Below, piece by piece: positions 9,681 through 19,002 of a stretch of DNA of 64,000 nucleotides. The stretch is taken from positions 682,001 to 746,000 of the forward strand of contig NZ_LAJH01000009.1 of NCBI RefSeq assembly GCF_001292625.1. The letters run 5' to 3'. The notes under the pieces are model-generated. The model made no database searches. It was not told the origin of the DNA and saw only the letters and a list, made by a program, of their open reading frames with translations. This DNA comes from Shimia sp. SK013 (GTDB lineage Bacteria; Pseudomonadota; Alphaproteobacteria; Rhodobacterales; Rhodobacteraceae). The position numbers were made by a program, and so were the translations under genes. Numbering within the stretch: the stretch's first letter is position 1; each line of letters starts with the position of its first letter.

Positions 9681-11501
9681 GTGAAATACTTTGCATACAG
9701 GTTTTGGCTTTTCAGCGTGGCGTTGCTCTGCGCAAGCATGATCTCTGCACCCGCAGCGCAAGCAGACTATGCCCGCTTCGATGGCGGGCGTGTCCTTAGC
9801 GGTGAAGTTGAGCGGTATGTCCTTGAAGGCGAATGGCTTTTTGAATGGGGTTCCTACCTGACCCCACAGGAAGCGGTTTTGGCTTTCGCGTCAGAAGGCG
9901 CGAACACACTTAAAGTACCGTCAAACTGGCATGGCAAAGTGCCCTCTCGGCCAGACAACGTGCATGATGATGGCATTGCAACCTACGTGGCCGCCTTGTC
10001 GCTTCCTGATGTCCCCCGACCGGATCTGATTTTGCATGTCGGTATGATCCACGACGCCTATCGCATTTACTGGGTGCCACGTAACAACCCCTCGCAGGCG
10101 GTGGAAATCGCGGCCAAAGGCAATCTTTCAGGCCCCGATCTTGTCGCGCATCGCAATCTTTCCCATCCGTTGCCCTTTGTCGGCGACGGTCTTTTGATGA
10201 TCCATGTGCGCAAGACAATGTTTGATTGGGGTGGCGTGGCCGAGGCGCCCTATATCTCAACGGCCGAAGACGAGCGGTTTTCACAATATCTGAGCAGCCT
10301 GATCGGCGGCATCACAATTGGTGCGCTCCTGCTTATCTTGCTGCGCAATGCGGTGTTCTTCACCAGCGGTCTCCGGGACAAGTCTGCCGGATTTTTGGCG
10401 CTCATTTCTTTGGTTATCATCCTGCGCGCGATCACCGTCGAAAACATCATTGAAATGATGTTTGGCCCGCAATGGCATGCTTATCGAATGCGTCTTGAGG
10501 TTGGGCTTGTGCCACTTCTCGCCTGTTGGACCTATTTTCTACTTGAGGCGCTTTTTCCGCTTCGCTTGCCGCAGATTGTGCGGCTTCCGCTTCAAATGTC
10601 GGCTTACATTCTTGCACTGTGTGCCTTTGTGTTGCCACTGGGCTTGGTATCGACCGTGCTTACCTACGCCCAAATCTACTGCCTGATCACCTTCATCCCT
10701 GGCACGATCCTCATTGTCGATGCGATCCGAACCCACCAACCCGGGGCCAAGACCCTCGGTGTTTCGACAGGGCTCTGCCTGACCGCCGGTCTACACGACA
10801 TCGTCTCGGCAAATATGGACAGCTATAACCTGTTCCTGATCCCGGTGAGCATCGTCGCGCTGATGATGATCCTCAGCCACATCGTCGGCAACCGCGCCTC
10901 CGTTGCCATTGCCCGATCCGAGTTGCTGGAGCAGGAAAAAGAACAACTCGCGCGCGCCCATGACGACGCGCTTCACATGGCACGTCACGACCATCTCACT
11001 GGGCTTTTAAACCGCCAGTCTTTTGACAACCTATGGGCCCAAAGCTGGCTAGACAGCATCGACACCAGGACGCCTCTCTCGGTGATCATGTTTGACATAG
11101 ACCACTTCAAGTCAGTCAACGACACCTACGGCCACCCCACCGGCGACGCCGTCCTTCGAGAATTGGCGGCCCGTCTCTCCGCCATGGACTTGCGTAAATC
11201 CGACCGGTTGTGCCGCTACGGTGGCGAAGAATTTGTGCTGATCCTGCCCAACACAACCCAGAGCGACGCGCACAATCTTGCAAACCGCCTTCTCAAAACC
11301 GTGGCCGACGCTCGGTTTGAAACCGGTCACGGCCTCCTTGCCATCACTTGCAGCTTCGGTGTCGCAGGCACAGACGCCACCCGAAGCCCTGCCGCCAGCG
11401 ATCTGTTGGAGGCTGCCGACACAGCGCTTTATCTGGCAAAATCGGACGGGCGCAACTGTGTACGCGCGCCCGCAACGCCCGACGTGACCGCTGCCGCTTA
11501 A
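9681..11501 (+). CDS. Membrane diguanylate cyclase with 7TM-DISM sensor
   Basis: 606 aa. Signal peptide, then a periplasmic domain of about 170 residues with the GEWLFEWG start typical of 7TMR-DISM extracellular regions, then about seven membrane helices (residues about 205-400), a short coiled coil (RSELLEQEKEQLARAHDDALHMARHD) and a GGDEF domain. The active site is GGEEF (514-518). The inhibitory site RxxD is present as RKSD (505-508), exactly five residues before it, so product feedback is expected. It should make cyclic-di-GMP in response to an extracytoplasmic ligand. GTG start with AGAGG upstream. Its TAA shares the palindrome TTAA with the convergent aminotransferase stop. Confidence 0.9.
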   Translation: MKYFAYRFWLFSVALLCASMISAPAAQADYARFDGGRVLSGEVERYVLEGEWLFEWGSYLTPQEAVLAFASEGANTLKVPSNWHGKVPSRPDNVHDDGIATYVAALSLPDVPRPDLILHVGMIHDAYRIYWVPRNNPSQAVEIAAKGNLSGPDLVAHRNLSHPLPFVGDGLLMIHVRKTMFDWGGVAEAPYISTAEDERFSQYLSSLIGGITIGALLLILLRNAVFFTSGLRDKSAGFLALISLVIILRAITVENIIEMMFGPQWHAYRMRLEVGLVPLLACWTYFLLEALFPLRLPQIVRLPLQMSAYILALCAFVLPLGLVSTVLTYAQIYCLITFIPGTILIVDAIRTHQPGAKTLGVSTGLCLTAGLHDIVSANMDSYNLFLIPVSIVALMMILSHIVGNRASVAIARSELLEQEKEQLARAHDDALHMARHDHLTGLLNRQSFDNLWAQSWLDSIDTRTPLSVIMFDIDHFKSVNDTYGHPTGDAVLRELAARLSAMDLRKSDRLCRYGGEEFVLILPNTTQSDAHNLANRLLKTVADARFETGHGLLAITCSFGVAGTDATRSPAASDLLEAADTALYLAKSDGRNCVRAPATPDVTAAA

Positions 11502-12646
11502 GCGCCTCGTTTGGCCATGAACGTTTTCAACCGCGCCAGCCCCTCGGCAATGTCTTGGGTACTGCGCGCATAGGAAAACCGCAGCGTCGTTGCACCGCGC
11601 TCCGGATCAAAGTCCAGTCCCGGCGTCACCGCAACCCCGGCTTCGTCTAGGATCTCGCGGGCAAACGCGCGGCTGTCGGTGGTGTAATCCGAGACATCGA
11701 CATAGACGTAAAACGCCCCATCGGGCGGTGCAAATTTGCCAAATCCGGCCTTGGGCAAACCCTCGATCATCAGCGCGCGATTGGCGCGATAAACCGCCAT
11801 GTTCGCCTCCAACTCATCGTGGCACTGCATCGCGGCCAATGCGGCCACTTGGCTGGCGTGGCTGGCACAGATGAACATGTTTTGCGCCAACCGCTCGATC
11901 TTGCGCACGTGATCCTCAGGCACCACCATCCAACCGACGCGCCATCCCGTCATGCTGAAATACTTGGAAAAACTGTTGATGACATAACAGTCATCCGTCA
12001 GTTCAAGCGCGCTCACTGCTTTGGCCTCGTACTCGATACCATGATAGATTTCGTCGCTGATAAAAGCCGCGTCTTTTTCGCGGCACAGATCAATCAATGC
12101 AGCCATGGCGTCGCGGTCCAACATCGTGCCAGTCGGATTTGCAGGTGACGCCACCATCAACCCGTCAAACGCCATGTCCCGCAAATCTTGCGGCACCGGT
12201 TGCAATCTGTTTTCGGGCGCTGACGGTACATCCAACGGCTCAAGGCTGAGTGCTTTCAATATCTGGCGATAGCTCGGATAACCGGGCGCCCCGATGGCCA
12301 CCTTTTCTCCGGCGTCAAACAGCGCCGTAAACGCCAACAGAAAGGCCCCGCTGCTGCCCGTTGTGACAATTACCCGACCGGGATCGAGATCAACTCCGTA
12401 CCACGTGTCGTAAAGCTCAGCGATTCGCGCCCGCAACTCCGGAATGCCAAGCGCCACCGTGTATCCAAGCGCGTCTTTTGACATCGCTTCGCCCAAAGCC
12501 AACTGCGCGCCTTTTGGCGCCGCAGTGCCCGGCTGGCCCACTTCCATATGGATAATATCACGTCCACCGGCCTCCGCCTGACGCGCCGCTTCCATCACAT
12601 CCATCACAATGAAGGGATCAACCGCCCCACGCCTTGAGTTCCGCAT
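11498..12646 (-). CDS. Class I/II PLP-dependent aminotransferase
   Basis: 382 aa. Fold-type I features: the SPANPTGT segment, the DEIYHGIEY Asp/Tyr pair that holds the cofactor, the Schiff-base Lys in SFSKYFSMTGWRVGW, and a C-terminal Arg in TLRFSYA for carboxylate binding. The start at 12646 is preferred because the conserved MRNSRRGAVDPF begins there; upstream residues look non-coding and would overlap the divergent peptidase gene. The amino donor is unknown. Confidence 0.85.
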   Translation of the reverse strand: MRNSRRGAVDPFIVMDVMEAARQAEAGGRDIIHMEVGQPGTAAPKGAQLALGEAMSKDALGYTVALGIPELRARIAELYDTWYGVDLDPGRVIVTTGSSGAFLLAFTALFDAGEKVAIGAPGYPSYRQILKALSLEPLDVPSAPENRLQPVPQDLRDMAFDGLMVASPANPTGTMLDRDAMAALIDLCREKDAAFISDEIYHGIEYEAKAVSALELTDDCYVINSFSKYFSMTGWRVGWMVVPEDHVRKIERLAQNMFICASHASQVAALAAMQCHDELEANMAVYRANRALMIEGLPKAGFGKFAPPDGAFYVYVDVSDYTTDSRAFAREILDEAGVAVTPGLDFDPERGATTLRFSYARSTQDIAEGLARLKTFMAKRGA

Positions 12647-12669
12647 CGTTTTAATCCCTATTGGCCTCC

Positions 12670-14034
12670 ATGAGGTTTCACCGCGAAAATCACGCGCCGT
12701 CAATGCGCGCGCCGCTGTTCTTTGTCGGCCCGTTGCTCGCGGCGCTGCTTTTGGTGTGGACCACAGCCCCCGCCCGTGCCGCCACATTGATCCGCGACAG
12801 CGACATTGAAAACGCGTTGGCCCGCATGGCCGCGCCTATCCTGAAAGCTTCGGGTCTGGGCGGCTCCATCAAAATCCTGCTGATCGACGACAACAGCCTG
12901 AACGCCTTCGTGGTGGACAACGGCCATATCTATATTCACACCGGCTTGTTGATGAAGATGAACACGCCGGAAAAGCTGCAAGCCGTAATCGCCCACGAAG
13001 CCGCCCACATCGCCAATGGCCACATCTCGCGGCGCATGGCCAATCTCGACAATGCCCGCACCGTCGCGGGCCTTGGCCTCGCGCTGGCCTTGGCCGCCGC
13101 CGCCAGCGGACGCGGCGATGTGGCCGCAGCTTTGGCGCTTGGCACCCAAAGCTCGGCACAGCGTCGGTTCCTCTCTCACACCCGCGCCGAAGAGGCCTCC
13201 GCAGACCAATCCGGCGTGCGCTATATGGCCGCCGCCGGCATCGATCCCCAAGGCATGGTACAAGTCCAGCGGCTGTTCGAAGGCCAAGAGCTGCTCAACG
13301 TGACCCGTCAAGATCCCTACATGCGCTCCCACCCGCTGACCCGTGACCGGATACGCGCAATGCAACGCTATGTTGCGGCCTACTCCGGCAAGACCAAACC
13401 GCAACCGGATCTGGACTATTGGTATGACCGTGCGCGCTCCAAAGTGACCGCCTTCAAGCGCCCTGCAAAATGGACGCTCCAACGCTATGATGAAAGCCCG
13501 GCCAAAGACGTGCAACACATGCGCCTCGCGGTGGCTTACCACCGCCAGCAAGAGCGCGGCAAAGCGCTGGCCAACATCAACAAAGCCCTCCAACTGCGCC
13601 CAAATGACGCTCAATATTACGACCTCAAGGGTCAAATCCTGCTGCAAAGCCGACAATTCCAATCCGCCGTCGCGGCCTACCGCACCGCAGCGAAACTTGC
13701 GCCGCGGGATTCTCTGATACTTGGCAACTTGGGTCGCGCCCTGCTGACTGTGGACCGCCCAAAAGAGGCGCTGACCTATCTTGAGGACTCCCGCAACCGC
13801 GACTTCCGCAATATACGCGTGTTGCGCGATCTTGGCTCGGCTTATGCGCAGGTGGGCAACAACGGCATGGCCTCACTCGCAACGGCAGAGCGGTACGCGC
13901 TTGTAGGCCGGCTTGAAGACGCCGAAATTCACGCCCAACGGGCCTTGGGGCTTTTGCCACGTGGCTCAAGCGCCTATCGCCGCGCAGATGACATTCTGGC
14001 CGCTGCCAAGCGTGCCAACCGCAAAAAACGATAA
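12670..14034 (+). CDS. M48-family metallopeptidase with TPR repeats (BepA-like)
   Basis: About 455 aa. Signal peptide ending near ARAA, then an M48 peptidase domain with the zinc motif HEAAH and the downstream third ligand in EEASAD, then a TPR region of about 200 residues. This matches periplasmic BepA/YfgC proteases that help or degrade outer-membrane proteins. Neither the ATG at 12670 nor the one at 12703 has a clear Shine-Dalgarno; the later one starts directly at the signal peptide, so the start is uncertain. It diverges from the aminotransferase with only 23 bp between starts and is followed 13 bp later by the DsbA-like gene. Confidence 0.88.
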   Translation: MRFHRENHAPSMRAPLFFVGPLLAALLLVWTTAPARAATLIRDSDIENALARMAAPILKASGLGGSIKILLIDDNSLNAFVVDNGHIYIHTGLLMKMNTPEKLQAVIAHEAAHIANGHISRRMANLDNARTVAGLGLALALAAAASGRGDVAAALALGTQSSAQRRFLSHTRAEEASADQSGVRYMAAAGIDPQGMVQVQRLFEGQELLNVTRQDPYMRSHPLTRDRIRAMQRYVAAYSGKTKPQPDLDYWYDRARSKVTAFKRPAKWTLQRYDESPAKDVQHMRLAVAYHRQQERGKALANINKALQLRPNDAQYYDLKGQILLQSRQFQSAVAAYRTAAKLAPRDSLILGNLGRALLTVDRPKEALTYLEDSRNRDFRNIRVLRDLGSAYAQVGNNGMASLATAERYALVGRLEDAEIHAQRALGLLPRGSSAYRRADDILAAAKRANRKKR

Positions 14035-14047
14035 CGGAGTTCTCTAT

Positions 14048-14794
14048 ATGAAACGCATTCTCGCCTCTTCTGCTCTGGCCCTCAGCCTCGCCGCTGCTCC
14101 GCTGGCCGCATTTGACATCGACAGCATGTCCGACGAAGAACGTGCCGTCTTCCGCGCCGAAATCCGCGCCTACCTTCTGGACAATCCGCAGGTCATCATG
14201 GAAGCCGTCGCCGTCCTCGAAGAGCGTCAGGCCAACGCGCAGGCCGCAGGTGACAACGCGATGATCACGGCCCATGCTGATGCAATCTTTAACGATGGCT
14301 ACTCATGGGTGGGTGGCAATCCCGATGGCGACATCACCTTAGTGGAATTTGTCGACTACCGCTGCGGCTATTGCCGCAAAGCACATGACGAGGTCGCAGA
14401 ATTGGTCGCATCAGACGGCAACATCAAACTGATCGTCAAAGAGTTTCCGATCCTTGGTGAAGCCTCTACCGCCTCCTCTCGCTTTGCCGTAGCGATCAAA
14501 CAGTTGCACGGCAACGACGCCTATAAGGCCGCGCATGACGAATTAATTACCATGCGCAAAGATCCCTCAGACAAGGTCCTTTCCAAATTGGCAAAAAGCC
14601 TCGGATTTGATGGCGACGCCGTGGTCGCACACATGCAAAGCGAAGAGGTCACCGCAGAATTGCGCGGCACGCAGGAATTGGCCCGCGCACTGCAAATCAG
14701 CGGCACGCCAACGTTTGTCATGCAAGACGAATTGCTGCGCGGCTACCTGCCGCTCAAAGCGATGCGCGACTTGGTCGCCGATAAACGCGGGTAA
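14048..14794 (+). CDS. DsbA-family thiol-disulfide oxidoreductase (ScsC-like)
   Basis: 248 aa. Signal peptide (RILASSALALSLAAAPLAA), a helical N-terminal stretch resembling the ScsC trimerisation stalk, then a thioredoxin/DsbA fold with the active site CGYC in DYRCGYCRK and the cis-Pro in SGTPTF. It should form or isomerise disulfides in the periplasm. GGAG lies 8 bases before the ATG. Encoded 13 bp after the M48 peptidase, so the two probably form an envelope quality-control operon. Confidence 0.9.
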   Translation: MKRILASSALALSLAAAPLAAFDIDSMSDEERAVFRAEIRAYLLDNPQVIMEAVAVLEERQANAQAAGDNAMITAHADAIFNDGYSWVGGNPDGDITLVEFVDYRCGYCRKAHDEVAELVASDGNIKLIVKEFPILGEASTASSRFAVAIKQLHGNDAYKAAHDELITMRKDPSDKVLSKLAKSLGFDGDAVVAHMQSEEVTAELRGTQELARALQISGTPTFVMQDELLRGYLPLKAMRDLVADKRG

Positions 14795-14801
14795 TGGAAC
14801 A

Positions 14802-14828
14802 CGGCGGGTTTTGAAGCAAAACCCGCCG
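14802..14828. terminator. Hairpin between convergent dsbA-like and ispG genes
   Basis: Perfect 11-bp stem (CGGCGGGTTTT with AAAACCCGCCG) and a 5-base loop. The stem is symmetrical, with A and T runs inside it, so it can act on both strands. There is no long T tract after it. Confidence 0.7.
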
Positions 14829-14913
14829 CTGCCCGACCATTATTGACGGGTTTTCCTGACAGGCAACGTACGCGCGGTTAATACTGCGAAAGTCGCGAAA
14901 TCGCACCGCCGCG

Positions 14914-14957
14914 ATACCGACGTAATGCCGACGTAATGCCGACGTCTTACAGACCCG
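14914..14957. repeat. 11-bp tandem repeat, four units (copy 1)
   Basis: Four consecutive 11-base units: ATACCGACGTA, ATGCCGACGTA, ATGCCGACGTC, TTACAGACCCG. A related three-unit array lies at 62200-62232, and both are preceded by GTCGCGA and a CACCG-containing spacer. The array is in the gap between the convergent dsbA-like and ispG genes. Its role is unknown. Confidence 0.7.
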
Positions 14958-15004
14958 ACTTTTTTCAAGAGAATCAGAGTGTTAACGCGGGTCTTATAAA
15001 GCGA

Positions 15005-16135
15005 CTATTCGGCCGCTTCTTCTGTCGCCATGGCCGCCTCAATCTCCGCGGCCTTGGTTTCAACCTGCTCCACGATGTGCTCTACCATCGCCTCATTGCT
15101 CAGCTTGTGACTCTGTTTGCCCGCGAGATAAACCATGCCCGATCCCGCGCCACCACCGGTGAACCCGACGTCCGTCATCAAAGCTTCGCCCGGCCCGTTG
15201 ACCACACATCCAATGATCGAAAGGCTCATCGGCGTATGGATATGCGCCAACCTTTCTTCCAATGTTTCCACAGTCTTAATCACGTCAAAGCCCTGACGTG
15301 CACAGCTTGGGCAACTGATGATATTCACTCCGCGATGGCGCAGTCCAAGGCTCTTGAGGATTTCAAATCCAACCTTCACCTCTTCCACCGGATCGGCACT
15401 CAGGCTCACGCGCACCGTGTCACCGATGCCCATCCACAGCAGCTGACCAAGACCGATCGCGGACTTGATTGTGCCGCTGACAAACCCACCTGCCTCGGTG
15501 ATCCCTAGGTGGATAGGCGCGTCCGTTGCGTCTGCAAGCATCTGATAAGCAGCAGCCGACATGAACACATCGCTGGCCTTCACCGAAATCTTAAACTCGT
15601 GAAAATCGTTATCTTGCAGTATCTTAATGTGCTCAAGCCCACTCTCGACCATCGCATCAGGACAGGGCTCACCGTATTTTTCCAGCAGGTGTTTCTCAAG
15701 GCTGCCCGCATTGACACCAATGCGAATAGAGCACCCGTTGTCCCGCGCCGCTGCGATCACTTCCTTGACCCGCTTCTCATCTCCGATATTGCCCGGGTTG
15801 ATCCGCAGACAGGCCGCTCCGGCCTCCGCCGCCTCAATCGCGCGCTTATAGTGGAAATGGATGTCGGCCACGATCGGAACGGGGCTCTCTTTTGTGATTT
15901 CTTTCAAGGCGTTGGACGCTGCTACATCCGGTACCGAGATGCGCACGATGTCCGCCCCCGCCTCTGCCGCCGCCATGACTTGGTCAAGTGTCGCCTTCAC
16001 GTCACTGCTGTCGGTATTGGTCATGGTCTGCACTGCAATGGGCGCATCGCCCCCCACGGGCACCTTGCCCACCATGATCTGGCGCGACTTGCGTCGCTCG
16101 ATGTTTCGCCAAGGTCGAATGTGATTCATGGACAT
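15005..16135 (-). CDS. ispG: 4-hydroxy-3-methylbut-2-en-1-yl diphosphate synthase
   Basis: 376 aa, the usual length of bacterial IspG (GcpE). It converts methylerythritol cyclodiphosphate to HMBPP in the MEP isoprenoid pathway using a 4Fe-4S cluster. Cluster cysteines are visible in SCPSCARQG and in [12 protein letters not shown]. The N-terminal TIM barrel is intact. I chose the ATG at 16135 because GAGGGG precedes it; an upstream TTG lacks support. Next on the same strand upstream is the RodZ-like gene. Confidence 0.96.
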   Translation of the reverse strand: MSMNHIRPWRNIERRKSRQIMVGKVPVGGDAPIAVQTMTNTDSSDVKATLDQVMAAAEAGADIVRISVPDVAASNALKEITKESPVPIVADIHFHYKRAIEAAEAGAACLRINPGNIGDEKRVKEVIAAARDNGCSIRIGVNAGSLEKHLLEKYGEPCPDAMVESGLEHIKILQDNDFHEFKISVKASDVFMSAAAYQMLADATDAPIHLGITEAGGFVSGTIKSAIGLGQLLWMGIGDTVRVSLSADPVEEVKVGFEILKSLGLRHRGVNIISCPSCARQGFDVIKTVETLEERLAHIHTPMSLSIIGCVVNGPGEALMTDVGFTGGGAGSGMVYLAGKQSHKLSNEAMVEHIVEQVETKAAEIEAAMATEEAAE

Positions 16136-16207
16136 GCAAAAGCCCCTCACCGCTAGGTTTGGGGCCTGTCTACTGCCTTCCGCATTAAGGAGCAATCCCG
16201 CGCGACG

Positions 16208-17437
16208 TCACTCTTCGTCAAGGTCGGACGAGGGCTTGGCGGAAAGCGCTGCAATCCGTGCAAGCGCCGGGTCACGGGCCATGTCGGCCAGTTCAAAATT
16301 TTCTTGGATCTCTTCGGTGCTTAGTGCCAGATCACGTACCGTTCCGGTGCCTTCACCGGCTGGCCCAAAAATCTCGCCATTCAGCTTGAAATAGACTGAA
16401 CCGGACATGCCGGCGCGCAATGTTGGCGCTTCTTCCGTTGCGGGGAGGATATATTCCTCACCTGCATCCAGAATTTTCTCAAACAACACAGTGCCTTGCG
16501 CTGACCGCACCCGAACCCAGGCTGGGCGGACAGCCATGATCACCATTTCGGGCGCGCTGTCTTCAATAACTTTGGGCACGGGCAAGCCTTCAACCACTGG
16601 CGCGGCGGATGCCAAAACAGACGGCTCAGGTGTAAACAAGCCCAACACGTCCGGGCTGAGTTGTGAAATCGGCGCGTCTCGTGCCACCAAAACTGGCACA
16701 TCCAGCGCCTGCGGGCGATACAAACGATCCAGCGCGTCACTCGGCGGAGTCAACACACCCGCCGTCTGTGACAAGTCCTCTGCGTCTCTCAAGTTCGTGC
16801 TAGCTGAACTGACGGGATCAAGATCGGTCAAAACCACCGGTGCTTGCTCTACTGGCGCCAGCGTAACCCTTTGAATTTCATTGAGAACGCTCCACCCACC
16901 GTAACCAATGCCGGCAATAAGCGCGACAAGGATTAGTGATGACCCAATCGCGCGTGGCTCCACCCGTGACAAAATCGAATCCTGCGCAGGTGCAAAGGGC
17001 ATGTTGGGCGCGGCAAACGGATCATTGTTTGGTCCACGCGACACCACAGCCTCTTTTTTGCGAATGGTCGATGCCTCGGCGGACATGCCATGTGCCGTGC
17101 TAAATCCGCTTTCCTCGCAGAATTTACCAAACGCGTCTTCTGGATCCATATTCAGGTAACGCGCATAAGACCGCACATATCCAGCGATGAAGCCGGGAGT
17201 CTCAAAAGCTGACGGATCACAATTCTCAATGGCGGCGACATAGGCGGCACGGATTCGAAGCTCTCGCTGCACATCCAAGAGCGACTTGCCCATGGTTGCA
17301 CGCTCTCCCCGCATCATATCTCCAAGACGCACGTCGAAGTCATCATAGCCCTTAGGCCGTTCTTCTACGTCTTCGGATTTGCGCTTAGCTCTGCGCCCGA
17401 TCATGCCATACGCCCCATCGTAATGCCGATCCGTCAT
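16208..17437 (-). CDS. RodZ-like helix-turn-helix membrane protein
   Basis: 409 aa. A cytoplasmic HTH_25 domain (about residues 40-110, RLGDMMRGERATMGKSL then IRAAYVAAIE), one transmembrane helix near 180-200 (SSLILVALIAGIGYGGWSV), a Pro/Ala/Asp-rich linker and a C-terminal DUF4115 beta domain (about 305-385). This is the RodZ layout: RodZ links MreB to the cell-wall machinery. The gene lies 72 bp upstream of ispG on the same strand, a common neighbourhood in Rhodobacterales. Confidence 0.85.
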   Translation of the reverse strand: MTDRHYDGAYGMIGRRAKRKSEDVEERPKGYDDFDVRLGDMMRGERATMGKSLLDVQRELRIRAAYVAAIENCDPSAFETPGFIAGYVRSYARYLNMDPEDAFGKFCEESGFSTAHGMSAEASTIRKKEAVVSRGPNNDPFAAPNMPFAPAQDSILSRVEPRAIGSSLILVALIAGIGYGGWSVLNEIQRVTLAPVEQAPVVLTDLDPVSSASTNLRDAEDLSQTAGVLTPPSDALDRLYRPQALDVPVLVARDAPISQLSPDVLGLFTPEPSVLASAAPVVEGLPVPKVIEDSAPEMVIMAVRPAWVRVRSAQGTVLFEKILDAGEEYILPATEEAPTLRAGMSGSVYFKLNGEIFGPAGEGTGTVRDLALSTEEIQENFELADMARDPALARIAALSAKPSSDLDEE

Positions 17438-17509
17438 TTGTCGATTCGGATCGATCCTTTGTTAACACGATACTAGCAGAAAATACCGAAATTCACAGCT
17501 TAGGGTAAA

Positions 17510-18745
17510 TTAGCCCGCCATATCGGCACGATTCAGCGCACAGTGGCTCCAGAGAGCATCCATACCATTGATAAGTCTATCAATTTCTCCTGGCCCATGC
17601 ACCGGAGACGGGGTGAAACGCAGCCGTTCAGTGCCCCGCGGGACGGTCGGAAAGTTAATGGGTTGCACATAAATTCCATAATCCGTGAGCAAATGATCCG
17701 ACAAAACCTTGGTGTGAACCGGGTCCCCAACGATCACCGGAACAATGTGACTGCCATGATCAATGATGGGCAAACCCAGACCCTTCAAGCGCAGCTTCAG
17801 GATTTTCGCCTGTGTCTGATGCTGATCGCGCAGGTCCTGATCTTTTTTCAGATGCGCGACTGACGCCGCGGCGCCTGCGGCCACTGCCGGTGGCAAAGAT
17901 GTCGTAAAGATAAAGCCCGGCGCGTAAGACCGCACAGCGTCACACATTTTCTCAGACGCGGCGATATACCCGCCCATGACGCCATATGCTTTGGCCAGAG
18001 TGCCGTTGATGATGTCGATGCGATGCGCAAGATTGTCACGTTCCGTCACACCACCACCACGCGGCCCATACATGCCGACTGCATGCACTTCGTCGATATA
18101 GGTCAATGCACCAAATTCGTCCGCCAAATCACAGATTTCTGCAATGGGGCCGAAATCGCCGTCCATCGAATAGACCGATTCAAATGCAATCAATTTGGGA
18201 GCTTTGGGGTCATCCGCCTCAAGCAGTTCCCGCAGATGTTCAACGTCATTGTGACGGAAAATCCGCTTGGCGCCGCCGTTGCGACGCACACCTTCAATCA
18301 TGCTCGCATGATTGAGCGCGTCAGAATAAATGATCAGCCCCGGAAACAACTTAGGCAGCGTACTTAAGGTTGCGTCGTTGGCGATATAGGCACTGGTGAA
18401 CAACAGCGCGCTTTCCTTGCCGTGCAAATCAGCCAATTCGGCCTCAAGCCGTTTGTGATACACGGTTGTGCCGGAAATATTGCGCGTCCCGCCAGAACCT
18501 GCGCCCACGGCGTCAATCGCGTCGTGCATTGCGGCCATCACCGCTGGATGCTGCCCCATGCCCAGATAATCGTTGCCGCACCACACGGTGATCGGCTGTT
18601 GCGTGCCGTCAGGTTTGGTCCAGATGGCGTGCGGAAAATTGCCCTGCTGGCGCTCGATGTCGATAAACGTCCGATACCGACCTTCTTCATGAAGGTCGTT
18701 CAGAGCACGATCAAGCTGTGCCGAGAAATCTACAGTTTGCTCCAC
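17510..18745 (-). CDS. hemA: 5-aminolevulinate synthase
   Basis: 411 aa. It condenses glycine and succinyl-CoA to 5-aminolevulinate, the first step of tetrapyrrole synthesis in alphaproteobacteria. Hallmarks: EEGRYRTF near the start, the glycine-rich [24 protein letters not shown], and the PLP lysine in [10 protein letters not shown] chose the GTG at 18745, which has AAGGGACG 7-8 bases upstream; another GTG lies five codons earlier. A perfect FNR-type site lies 137 bp upstream, pointing to oxygen control. Confidence 0.95.
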   Translation of the reverse strand: MEQTVDFSAQLDRALNDLHEEGRYRTFIDIERQQGNFPHAIWTKPDGTQQPITVWCGNDYLGMGQHPAVMAAMHDAIDAVGAGSGGTRNISGTTVYHKRLEAELADLHGKESALLFTSAYIANDATLSTLPKLFPGLIIYSDALNHASMIEGVRRNGGAKRIFRHNDVEHLRELLEADDPKAPKLIAFESVYSMDGDFGPIAEICDLADEFGALTYIDEVHAVGMYGPRGGGVTERDNLAHRIDIINGTLAKAYGVMGGYIAASEKMCDAVRSYAPGFIFTTSLPPAVAAGAAASVAHLKKDQDLRDQHQTQAKILKLRLKGLGLPIIDHGSHIVPVIVGDPVHTKVLSDHLLTDYGIYVQPINFPTVPRGTERLRFTPSPVHGPGEIDRLINGMDALWSHCALNRADMAG

Positions 18746-19002
18746 AAGGCGTCCCTTCACTGTCTTACCGGGCCGTGTCCATTAACCTGGACGCCCTTGT
18801 ATTAGGTAGGCGCGGATACGTCCATTGTAACCGCGCGCTCTTCCTCCGACAACAGATTGATTAACAAGCTGCCTATCTGCCTTGATATCGATCAAATTCC
18901 ATTTTTGCGAGGCTGGACAGTCCCAAAAGCAATGGTAGGCTCCCCGCAAATCGTCGCACCAAAGGCTTAAGGGTGTGTCACTAGCACTTTAAGGAGACCA
19001 AA
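18746..19002. other. Intergenic region between divergent hemA and M20 peptidase
   Basis: This 257-bp stretch holds no gene. It contains the FNR-like box at 18882-18895 and the Shine-Dalgarno of the peptidase (AAGGAG just before 19003). I could not place a convincing -35/-10 pair for either gene. Confidence 0.6.
18882..18895. promoter_or_regulatory. FNR/FnrL-type operator
   Basis: TTGAT-ATCG-ATCAA is a perfect match to the FNR-family consensus TTGAT-N4-ATCAA. It is symmetrical and lies 137 bp before the hemA start and 107 bp before the M20 peptidase start. FnrL control of hemA is established in Rhodobacter sphaeroides. Confidence 0.7.
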
